From Ifrita kowaldi (lineage: Eukaryota; Chordata; Aves; Passeriformes; Cinclosomatidae): 64,000 bases of DNA. Position numbers and translations under genes: made by a program. The stretch is from the NCBI GenBank assembly GCA_013398055.1, contig VZRS01009607.1:339520-403519 (forward strand). Reading direction: 5' to 3'. The notes beneath the pieces were generated by a model. That model did not search any database and was not told the origin of the DNA. It saw nothing but the letters and a program-made list of their open reading frames with translations. Shown here in pieces: positions 50,598-61,357 of the stretch (position 1 is its first letter; every line of letters starts with the position of its first letter).

Positions 50598-50651
50598 AAG
50601 AGTAGCTAAAGAAGAGTAGCTAAAAAGCTAAAAAGAGTAGCTAAAAAGCTG
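50598..50651. repeat. Short imperfect tandem repeat of AGAGTAGCTAAA
   Basis: The word GAGTAGCTAAA occurs three times within about 50 bases, interleaved with AAAAGCTA variants. It is a minor local expansion. Confidence 0.85.
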
Positions 50652-53600
50652 AAATCTTTTCTACTTGCAAGCAGAATATATTCCAGAGCCATCCCTGAGA
50701 GACAACAGTCCAACTCTCTGGGAGACGCCTACAAACCTCCTTCCGGAGCTTCAAACCCCTCTTTTAAGTCAAGAAACTTTGCAGAGGCAGGGAACGGTGT
50801 TGGAAATTAACCTTGTGTGCTGTCCTTCCTGGGGTGGCAGTCCCAGCGCCGATCCCGGGCTCCTCCTGCCATGGATCTATGGAAATCTCATTCCCAGTTA
50901 ATGAGAGCTCACTCAGTGCCAGAGCCGGGATTTCCCAGCTACAGGTGGGGACTGGCATCCTCCAAGGGCCCCTTTGGTTGACTGAAATTAATTTGCTCTG
51001 ATATTATATCTACTTCTTCTAATTAAGCTGAGTTCATGATCTTTATAGAAGAAAAGCAAAGCTTAGAAAGATGAACAAGCCCAAACTTTTTGAGATAATA
51101 TAAGTAAAAATTTCTACTGACACAACTTTGAATTTAATTAAAAATGTGTCTGATAATCACAGTAATGGGCCTTATTTTAAGGAATAATTTTTATTGCATG
51201 TCTTGTGAAGATTAACCTGGATTCTGTTTCTCTTCAGAGGTACCACAAGCATAAGTAATTAAACTTTACAAATGGATAAAATCTAGCATCAGAATTCCGT
51301 GGTTGCTTTGCTTCCTCCAGCCATTCCCTCTCCCCTCCAATAAACTATTTCCTCTGCCCTGTTTGGCTGCAGTCTATCCTTCTCCTGGCTTTAGGATAGA
51401 TCTCTAGGAATAACACCACCACAGCCACGGGTGGGTGGGCATACTGCTCCTTTCCCACCAGAAATCCTGCCTGGATGGGAAAAGATGATTTGGGACATTT
51501 GTTCACAATGTTTTGATGTCCCACTCCTCAGCCAGGCAAATAACTGGAACATGTATAATTACCAGGAAGATTTAGTGCCCTCTCACAGATCCAGAAAACC
51601 TGATCTACTCCTCTCACACAGCCCATGTCTCTGGGATCTGCTGGGTGTGCTCCAGCTGGGCCCCACAGGTGGGTCCAGCACACCAGGGAAATGTGGGATT
51701 TCCTCTGCGTGGTTTGCACACCAAAGGTCCCCCCAAAACTACAACCTCACAAGGCAAGTGCAGCCTTTGTGCTGTCTGCTCTGGTAACGCCTGATGGGAG
51801 GCAGCCAAGGCATTTGGATCACGGCGTGGGTGACCAGCCAGCACTGGGAAATGGGCCCGTGTCCCTGCCTTGGACAAAGGAAAAACACTCAAAACAGGAG
51901 AGGGAAATATGGACCTTGTTGTGCCTCTGCTCCAGAGCTGAGGAGACACACACGTAAAACCTGGTGGTAGCCTGTGGCTTCCTTTGGGCAACTCATTGCT
52001 GAGTTTCATTTCCCTGACAGATCTCATTAAATTCTGAGGTGTATTTCTGGCAACACCCATGGATGTTGATGATTGCTGTACAACACAAATATTGATTACA
52101 TATATTTTCTTGGTAGAAAAATAATTTTCTTTTTTCTTATAACTGGTAGTGCTAAGCAGAATGCAATGTACTTAGAAAGTCAAAATCGTCGCTGAACTTG
52201 TCTGAAGTATCCTTTTATATTTTAAATATTTAACTACAGAATTCAAAATTCCAATCTACTGTGCAGTATGGTGAGTTCCCTTATTTTCCCATCACCTACA
52301 ATAAACTGGGAAGAGGTTTAGGTACATACTGGGAAATTCCTAGAAGGAAGGATCCCTCCTGGAGCAGAGACAAGCAGCTCGGTCAGCTGGCATTTCTCTG
52401 GAATGCTCTGGCCACAGCACTACTCCCAGCTTGTTTCCAGGGCCAGGCTGAGGGCTTTGCTGGGCGTTTTCCATGCTGGGATGAGCCTCCCAGAGCCCTG
52501 CAGGGCCCCTCCATCCCAGTGCCTGGCCCCAAAGCCAGGGCACACTTTGGGACACAGCTCCCTTCAGGGCCAGAGCGACGCTTTGGCAAGGATTTAACGC
52601 CTCCAGACTGTTTGGCAGGAGCTCCATGGGAATCAGGTAAACTGAGTGGCACCTAAAAACAGAGTGATTTTCCATGTGCTTCACACTGCATTATCCTGTG
52701 GAGAGCTGGACTGCTGAATTTCACAGAAAACAGTCTGGGGAAACAAAAATAATAGTTCATAAAACCTACTAACCTATTCACTCGGGAGCACAGCTTTGTT
52801 TTGCAGACCACATTAAGAACTCCAAGTTCAGCTCCTTATGTTTTAGCTCTAAGCATCTCCTTGTTCAATTAAGACAACTCAATTAATTTGGGTTTTTTTC
52901 CCAGTTTCTCTTAAGTATGAAACGACTCTATTATTATTCTGGGCAACATGGCACAACACAGAAATATGGATTCAAGAGAAAATGAGAACTAGAGAAAAAT
53001 AATGTCACATATTTGGTATCAATGCCAAAACTGAAACAAACAAAAATATTCTCTTGGTGTTTGCATTAGCAGCTTCAACCCTCACCAGGGGATTAAACAA
53101 CATAGTGGAGGAGTAATTCAAGCCGTGGCTCAATAACTTAGTTGAGCAAACATGGTTAATGCTCAAGTTTCTCCATCCCATGAAATAAACGGGGATGTCC
53201 AAGGCAGCAAAGCCTCCCAGGTGCCCCACACAGGGATGATGTGTGTCAGGGGCTGGAGCCACCCCGTGTGCCTGCATGGCACTGCTGCCACCAAATCTGA
53301 GTTTGGGCGTACGGGATAATGACATCCAAAACACCCCAAACAAAGCAACCCCCTGACCATTCATTGCTGAATTCCTGACAATTCCTGAGCAGGAATTTCA
53401 ACAGCTGCAAACTGAGAGCTGCCTGATGAAACAAAATGTAATTTCTGGGGAGAAAATGGAAGCAGCATTCTCATATAAGACCACCATGAAGTGCTTCAGC
53501 ATTTATGTACATAATACACCCACGGTGAAGTTTTGTCTTTGTACTTTCAAATAACCAGGGATTCCATTTAATTATGTACATAAATAATGGATAGCACTCC

Positions 53601-53921
53601 TTTCCTTGTACTCCATTATTGCTATTTCTTTGTTTATTTATAAATTATTTGCCAGGTTCATTCTGGAAAGAGAAAGGATGCTGTCTCCTCCAAGAAGTTT
53701 AGAAATTAGGCAAAACAGAAATAGAAAAGACTCTGTGCCAGTTTTACTGTTTTGTGTCCAAACAGAAAAAAGAGGACTAGGGTATAAAACTTGTTCCAAA
53801 TTGAAAGGCAGAACCCCAGCTGGTACAAAATGCAGCTATGCCAACTGACCAGATCCAAGTGATGATATAGCCCTGGATTTTCATCCATCCTATCAAATGC
53901 TGTCAGTAAACTCATTTCATT

Positions 53922-53990
53922 AAAAGAAAAGAAACCAACAACAAGCCAAAAGCAAACTAGCAACAAAACCAAACTAAAACAAGGAAACAG
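53922..53990. repeat. A-rich low-complexity tract
   Basis: AAAAC/AAACC/AAAGC words make up nearly the whole stretch, with almost no T. It could be the remnant of an A-rich tail on the + strand, but no retroposed body is visible to its left. Confidence 0.6.
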
Positions 53991-56900
53991 AAGTAGTAAA
54001 TTATCAATGAAATAAAGTAGAATACTAGATCCCCTATCATCTGTATGTTTTTGTTTTGAGTGCAAAGTCAGTTCTGCCATTAACACAGTTCTGACTTCTT
54101 CTCTGCAAAGCTCTGGAAACGTTCTAGGCTGGAGAGCCCTTGGTAACTGGCTTGGACTGTCAGAGATACAAATTTCACTATTTCTTTCTGCTACACTCAG
54201 GAATGAATTGCAAAACTTGTTTAAAATAAGAGATTAAATCAGCAAAACAAGCCTGTTTTTAAAAAGGAATAAGGAGTGTTTCATTGGTTACCACCTCGAA
54301 GGATTTTCATGCCCCAGGACTATGATGGTGGCACAATCACAATTCAGCTTCAGGTACAGGGCAAGCAGGGCAATTATCCAAATGTAACCTACAGTTTTTC
54401 AGTTTTGGATTCTGCCTGTATTGAAACAGGAATGAAATTTTTATAAAGTTTAAAGGAACGCACTTGTTAGGACCATGAGGGAAACACACGCCCTACAGCA
54501 GCTCGTGTTGCTTGCTGTAACAGCACATAAAATACAGCCAACCTTTATCAGCAAAACTAAGATGTTTGGAGAACCTGGGCTTCCTTTAATATCCCATTAT
54601 CCTTCATCCCTGAAGCAGGATAATACACTGCATATGGTTATGTAGCCCAGAAGCTTCAAAAAGAAAAAAAAAAGAAAAATGAAAAGGTAATAGAAGACGC
54701 AACTGGGAGAATAATTTTAATGAAGTTGTTTCACCTTTACCCTGATGCAGGAATGCGAGGCTCTTGAATAACCATCTGGATTTACATCCTGTGAGCTGGA
54801 ATATAATTGTGTGACCTGTGCACAGCTTCAGCATCTCATCAATTGCAGCACTCTCGTGAATCACACACTTCAAACCTCCTCATCTCAACTGCAAAGCAGC
54901 TTCCCCGGGCAGCACAGACAGTGGAGGGTACAAGGTAAATTCATGTTTGTGTGGGGCCTGCAGGAGGGTCTCTCACAATCTGACTCAGTTCAAAATCTTC
55001 ATGATTAAGGCACTTCAACTCAGTCAGCATTTTAACATTGGAACAGAAGTGGCATTTGTATTCCTTAGAGCCTTCTGCCCACAAAAGAATTCCAAGGCAC
55101 CATCCCATAAAACCCCCCACATCTGTTACTCATGTGTTATAAGCAAGAGAGCATTTATAAGAGACTTGGACCTTCTCAGGGCCAAGCATAAGAAGCAACA
55201 ACCTCCATATTTGAGAAATGCAAAATCTAAAGGGTTGTGTGCAAGAGGATCTGGGGTTTCTCAGCTAGTGGGAACAGTAACAATTCAAGACATTCTGAGT
55301 TAAACCAGAATCAGATACTGACAATCTCTGAGAATAAAAGGCCAAATCAATGCTTTCATAACAGCTTTTTGTGTGGGCTCATCTCAGATATCTGATTTCA
55401 GAATTAGTGTGCCCCAAAACCAGAGGACAAGCACAGCTTCCAGCCAAAGAAACGTGACCGGAAAGAACTTGATGCAAGGATCGTTTGTCAGGCATTAAAA
55501 TAACTTCATTGGCAGACTGATAATACTTGCCACAGGCAGCAAAGTCAGAGATTTCCAGAGCTCGCAAGCAGGCTCCCGGCCCCAGCTTCTATTCCCTTGA
55601 TTGAGAAGAGACAGGAACAGAGACTCCCAGGCTTTTGCAGGTATTTTTGTCTCTAAATGCAGAACCTGTGAAAGGGATCTGACTCGTGATGGAGACTCAT
55701 TCTCAGGCTGCTCATACTTGGCCATGAGATGCACATTTTTGTCACATTTTTATGGAAATTGTGAGCAAAACTGAAATTTCCTATTAAGCTACAGCATCTC
55801 CTGGGGTTTTGGTAGACATTTGAAAGCCTCTGAAATATTCCCTTGGCTTCTGACATTTAAATTGCATGGATGGGTGGCAGTCCTTGGCTCAACATGACCC
55901 AGCCTCCACCTGACATCCTGCTCTTGAGCCCCCCAAAGACTGATGTGCAACCGCAGCATGGACATGCACAGACCATAAATCTCCCCAGGAAGCTCTGAAA
56001 CTTTAAGTACTCCTAATTCCATCTGAGCCAGCCCATGTTCAAACAAAGCTGCCCCTGAAGTCAAGGACAGCCAGGAGTGCCTGAGTAACAATGAGGATTT
56101 GGATGTTGCTGGTGTGTTGTTAGAGAGAAGGGAAGACACAGAGCAGACTAAAGAAACCTCAAGTTTCTAATTAGAGAGGCTGTGAGGCCGCTGCGAGAAA
56201 ACAACCGAATGCAGGGTCTGTAAAATAACACCATGTTCTTTCCAGCACTTTATATTCTCAATGGGCCTGATCCAATCCTTATTCAGACAACATTTCACAG
56301 ACTTCAGGCACGTTGCTATGCAGTGATCTGCGATCTGTTTCATTAATCCAGAAAAATTCTAACTAGGAACACAACAGCCTTTGATAATCCCCAAGCACAG
56401 CAACAAAGAGGAATGTTTACTACTATCTAGTGAGCCATACATAATATAGCTCATCATCAAACTTCCTTCCTGCACTAACACAAATTGCAATATCCCTCGC
56501 ACCTTCCACAAATATCAGAGTTCTAAGAATAAAAAGAACAGAGCCAAATTAGATGCTGTGCCACTAAAATAACTGTACCCAGCAAGGATTGCAGAGTGAG
56601 GCAACCAGAAAGCTCCTGTGTAGTTTTACATTGAGAAATAACAATTTTGAGTCCAAGGAAGTGCTTTTTGCCTGCTGCAAGAAGGTGGCCCTGGCTCCTC
56701 TCACGGGAGAACTGGAGGTGTAAAACAAAGGTCACAGTGTCTGCAGGGAGCAGAGTCTCAGTGCTGGCACAAACCCAACCTGTATCACACCCCCGGGGTA
56801 CAAAACACCTGTGTGGAACAGGGGATCCTTCCCAGGGCACACAGGTGAGGATTGTAATGGGTATGGTCTACTTTTCTACAGAACTTTCATTATTATTTTG

Positions 56901-58579
56901 ATATAAAGACTCTTTCTGCTCTGTAGCATCGAGCAAAACATTTAAAGTACAGACTAATTATGACTGGCAGACTGATTTAAATAAGAACGGGTTGCAGTTA
57001 ATTATAACAACAATAGAATGTTGCATTTTGTATATTTAGCACTGCACCACCTCCCTTTACAACTGTACCTTTGGAGTGCTTTTGCTGAACTATCTCTGGA
57101 AATCCTCTGATGTTAAATTATTTTATCCCACTCTGCCTCAGACTTCAGGGTATTTTAGGAGCTGAAAAAAACCCTGTCTTATTGACTGCAGCAAACCCTT
57201 CCCTATAGTACAACCTGTTCCCTTCTCATGGTGTCCATCTGCATAAAGGTGACTTCCAACCTTGTCTTGATTAAAATGAAGATACACAAAGTGCAGCACA
57301 GACAAAGGCAGGTGTGGAGCCAGAGCAGTGGAGGGGAGCTCTCAAAACAACCCACGCTGCTGGTGTCCAGCATGGGGTGTGCCATGGACCCCAGGCCGTG
57401 AGGGAGCCAAGCACTGGAATGGTTCCCTGCAAATCAACAGAGCGTGAATTTGTGACCTGTGAACTCTGCAAACACCGCAGGTACAGACAGAGCTGAGCCA
57501 GTGAGTTGTACCATCATTTGTATTGATGTATTTTAACATCAGTCAGCTCAGGGCAGCAAAGGCAGAGGATGACTCCAGGTTTGTTATATTTGAGAAACAC
57601 ACGTCAGCTGAGGCTCCTGCCTTTCACTGCTCTTAGCCCAAACAGCAAATTATGGAGGAAAAAGGGGGAAGAGAGTCTGGTGATATTTCTGTGAAGCCTC
57701 AATTGCATTTAGGCGGTCTGTGCTCACCTCTCTTGCATTTACATCTCATGAATGCTCTAAGAAACAAATCTGCCAACGAAATGTCTGCAGAAACTGCAAA
57801 TTTTGATTAAATACTGGAGCACTTGCAAAAAAAATGAATTCATAATTCAGAAACACCAGATATTAATGATGGAAGTCAACTTAGAAGTTTTATGGTCTTG
57901 GAACACCTGCCACACGACTTTATATGGTCAATCACAAGACCCAGTGCAATTCAATTTAGGTAAACCAAGCACTTGTAATTGATTTCTTCTGCCTTTAATT
58001 TGCAGATACAGATTAAGATTTGTTAGTTGACATGATTCAGAGAAAAATAAAAAGTATATATTGGTTGCTGACAATTTATAAGGAGAAAAAGTGCTGAAAG
58101 AGAATAACATAAAACAGTCACTTTGAATTACAGATTTTCTCTAGAGCATCTCCTGGGAGGCATTTCTGGGTAGACAGAAAGTACAGGTTTGTTTAATAAA
58201 ATGGAATGTGCTAGAATACAAACCCTGCCCTTCCCATGATGTCGAGGTGGCTGGACACATCTCCTAACTCACAGGTTACAACCAGCACAAAGTACAGCTT
58301 TTTAAAGTTACTTCTGGCTCTGGTACTTTTCAAACATGCACAATGCAAATATTTCTGCAGGAGCCAGTTCTGAATGATGAAATCAGGCATTTCCAGTGCT
58401 GACAAGTACTGGGAAGATTCAATAAAGCAGAAGCACTCCAGGCTCACCCATCTTCTGTAATCACTGGGGAGAAAAAAAAAACAATGTGTTTTTCCTATTA
58501 ATGCTAAAAGACTTTTTTTCTTGAGTGACAACTAAAGTATGTGTTGTTTAAAAGGATGTGGGATATCAAAATATGCATC

Positions 58580-58605
58580 TATATGTGTGTATGTGTGTAT
58601 CTGTG
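58580..58605. repeat. Short (TG)n/(TATG)n microsatellite
   Basis: An imperfect run of ATATGTGTGT, ATGTGTGTAT and CTGTG. Confidence 0.8.
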
Positions 58606-59123
58606 CAAGGAACACACATATTGCTGTTGTAACTCTCCAGTAGTGTTTGTTTCCTGATCCCTTAAAGAGCCCATCCATTAATTAAGAACAGACAGTTGTG
58701 ACACACAAGCTCAGCTCGTGAACCTCAGGGAAGGTCTGGAGTGAGCAAGGCAAGAGATGGGGACTGGAAAGGTGTAGGTTTAATTCTAACCTGAGCAGCT
58801 GCACGACCAAAGGGAAATCACTTCCCTCTTGTGCCCCTGCCCTGCCCTGCTCTTTGGGATGGGAAACTGCAGGAGGGGAGTGGCTGCTGGAAATTCCCAC
58901 TCTCGGAGGGATCCTCCAGGTTCCAGAGCCACAGGGACCCCACTCAGGTGAGAAGCACAGGGATGTAAATCCATTTCCATCACTAAAACAGAGCTCCACC
59001 AGGGAAACACAGTGACACAGCACACTCTGGGAATTTCTGTGCTGGACAGAAACAGAGTTTGGTCTCATGTGCACATGGAGTGCTTCGGATCCATAACCTC
59101 CAGGACAAAGCCAGGAGGGGATC

Positions 59124-59243
59124 AGGAATTCCTTGCACGAGGGGGGACACAGAATGGAGTTTCTGAACCCCAAGAGAACCGTTTCCAACCTGTGAGAGCT
59201 GCCTGGTGGCTCCTGATGTTATCAGCAGGACTGCCTGAGTGCA
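59124..59243 (+). repeat. Dispersed direct repeat, copy 1, left of the 62-bp minisatellite
   Basis: From AGGAATTCCTTGC through CCAAGAGAACC and GAGAGCTGCCTGGTGGCTC to GCCTGAGTGCAG, this segment recurs at 61044-61179 in the same orientation at very roughly 78% identity with several indels. It is not CR1 or any LTR in this window. It is either an old local duplication or two copies of an unidentified repeat family. Confidence 0.75.
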
Positions 59244-60478
59244 GTGAAATACTCTGAGCTGCTTTCAGTGTGTATCCTGCTCAAGTGGCCAGAGCGATTT
59301 TTATCAAAATGCTAAAACTCTCCAAGTTCTCCCATATGAGTGGGCTCCAGACCTCTGCAGGGCTGGTTAATCCAGGCACTGTAACTGAATCCATTGCCAC
59401 CTGGGCTCTCTAAAATACAGATTTTCGTCTGAAATGGAGAGCGTGCTCCACGCAGTGCCACACTGCCCACAGAGAGCTCTCTGGAAATCCCAAACCAAAG
59501 CTGCTGCTACAAGTTCCTCCTAAGCAGAGACCAGGTTTTGGAAAACATTACAGTTAAAAGGCTGCACATGTGCTCATGAATTGGGCATTTCCCCCCTTTT
59601 CCTTTCCTTATTAATGACAATTACTTTAATGAAGGCTGAATAGGGGAAAGATGTGTCCCTTTTATTCATTGTTCCTCATCTGAAGCTTTAATTATAGCTT
59701 CACCACTCCACAATCACTATGAGGTGGGGACGACTGCAAACCCAGAGGAGGGGTAGCAGAAGGGATCACAGCATTCAAATACTCTGTTACTCTGCAGTAT
59801 CCTAAATCTTTCTGATTTAACAAGCACAGACAGGGAAAAGCACCTATGTCAAATAATCTGAATTTATCAAGTTTTCCATGAAATGCAGATGCCCTTAGAG
59901 GTGAGAGAGTTTTGATTAGGAGACGTAGAGCATTGCAAAGATGCTGCATATGCAACATTTCTCAGACTAGATTCCCAAAGTAGCCTGCAAACTATTTTCT
60001 TGTTAGAAATTCTCAGAAACTCTGACAAACTGCACTGCAGGCATGGCACACTGAGCCACTAACACTGTAATTAGCTGCTTTATAACCCAGTGTGACTACA
60101 GTCGTCAGCTGTGAGATAATGAAATAAAACATTCCTAATATTACTCTCACAAATATTAATATGAAAAGTGGATATATTAGCTTTCAAGAGAACAGAGAAT
60201 TAGCCTGGCATGGAAGCACTGGGAAAAAAAATGGAAAAATAATTTCTTTTTGGCAGCAATGAAGAGAGGTCACAGCATGAGAAGGTAAAACATACCTGAG
60301 GAATACAAATCACTGGATACAATTTGGTGATCATTTCTTTCAACAGCAGAACATCCTTCTTCACCCTTGTGCCCACAGCCCTGCCCTCCTGAGCTGCTGA
60401 GGAGCCCAGTGGAGCCAGGCTGTGCCTCCGCAGCTCCAGCCAGGCCAGGGCTCAGCTGGGGCCGTGGAGGGGATGGAG

Positions 60479-60843
60479 GGTGACGGCAGCCCTGGGACCT
60501 GCCCCTGTCCCAGCACGAGTCCCCCCAGCTCCATCTGGAGGGTGAGGGTAGCCCTGGGACCTGCCCCTGTCCCAGCACGAGTCCCCCCAGCTCCATCTGG
60601 AGGGTGAGGGTAGCCCTGGGACCTGCCCCTGTCCCAGCACGAGTCCCCCCAGCTCCATCTGGAGGGTGAGGGTAGCCCTGGGACCTGCCCCTGTCCCAGC
60701 ACGAGTCCCCCCAGCTCCATCTGGAGGGTGAGGGTAGCCCTGGGACCTGCCCCTGTCCCAGCACGAGTCCCCCCAGCTCCATCTGGAGGGTGAGGGTAGC
60801 CCTGGGACCTGCCCCTGTCCCAGCACGAGTCCCCCCAGCTCCA
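60479..60843. repeat. 62-bp minisatellite, about six copies, highly homogeneous
   Basis: Units begin at 60479, 60541, 60603, 60665, 60727 and 60789, exactly 62 bases apart. The unit contains TGAGGGTAGCCCTGGGACC, CCCTGTCCCAGCACGAGTCC and CCCAGCTCCATCTGGAGGG. The interior units look identical. The first unit starts with TGACGGCAGCC and the last ends CTCCAGCCACTG, so divergence is confined to the edges, as expected for recent homogenisation. Because 62 is two more than a multiple of three and no - strand frame has a stop, three successive units are read in all three frames, giving an open - strand frame of 252 codons (60270-61028) with a 62-residue period. I treat it as a repeat artefact. Confidence 0.97.
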
Positions 60844-61043
60844 GCCACTGCCCTCTGGCCCTGGACAGGTGTGGACACAGCTCCCAGCCAGACAGGGGAG
60901 GGAGACCCTCCTGGGGCTGAGGCACCAGGCCAAGACCCAGGGCATGGAAAGGAAGGTTCTCCAGTCTGCCCTGGAGTTACTGGTCCGTCTCTGGATTCCA
61001 TGGCTCTCTCACACCTGCCCTTGGACAACTGCAGCTGCCAAGC

Positions 61044-61179
61044 AGGAATTCCTTGCCCCAGAGCAGGGGCACAGAGCGGAGTTGCTGAACTCCAAGAGAA
61101 CCATGTCCAGCCTCATGCCTGTGAGAGCTGCCTGGTGGCTCTGGAGTGATCAGCAGGACAGGACAGCCTGAGTGCAGAG
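61044..61179 (+). repeat. Dispersed direct repeat, copy 2, right of the 62-bp minisatellite
   Basis: Partner of 59124-59243, about 1.9 kb downstream. It carries extra bases in the CCAGCCTCATGCC stretch and a duplicated GGACA near 61156. The minisatellite lies between the two copies. Confidence 0.75.
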
Positions 61180-61199
61180 AATGGCTCCTCTCCCCACAG

Positions 61200-61356
61200 G
61201 ACAGGCAACTTCAGCCTCTGCAGTGTCTCAGCCCCGAGGGGGACACGCTCCCAGCTCCCTGGGGCAGGGTGTCCCCAGCCTTGCCCCATCCTCTGCAGCA
61301 GCACAACATCCACCAGGATCTGCTCCAACGCCCCTGGCACGTCCCCGGAGCCCGGG
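61200..61356 (+). other. Exon-like segment bounded by good splice-site matches (unproven)
   Basis: A pyrimidine-rich acceptor (CTCCTCTCCCCACAG, ending 61199) and a GTGAGT donor (from 61357) bracket 157 bases that are open in the first frame without a stop. The translation contains LQQHNIHQDLLQRP and is rich in Pro, Leu and Gln; I do not recognise a domain. At least one other + frame is also open, and the segment is GC-rich, so openness is weak evidence. It could be a coding exon, a non-coding RNA exon, or chance. I cannot link it to another exon in the window. Confidence 0.2.
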
Positions 61357-61357
61357 G

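Larger units (their letters stand above)
49121..58579. other. Unique non-coding sequence
   Basis: No recognised gene. 49157-49609 has an acceptor-like and a donor-like site around an open stretch. 49960-50460 is very AT-rich with two octamer words. There is a short tandem repeat at 50598-50651, A-rich tracts at about 53922-53990 and 54658-54688, and AT-rich stop-dense sequence at 57760-58100. GC-richer patches at 51430-51960 and 52380-52620 are open on both strands and match nothing I know. Confidence 0.5.

Noticed and set aside
60270..61028. 252-codon - strand frame as a repeat protein gene
   Set aside because: The 62-bp unit is stop-free in every - frame, so openness carries no information; no start context or flanking coding signal was seen.
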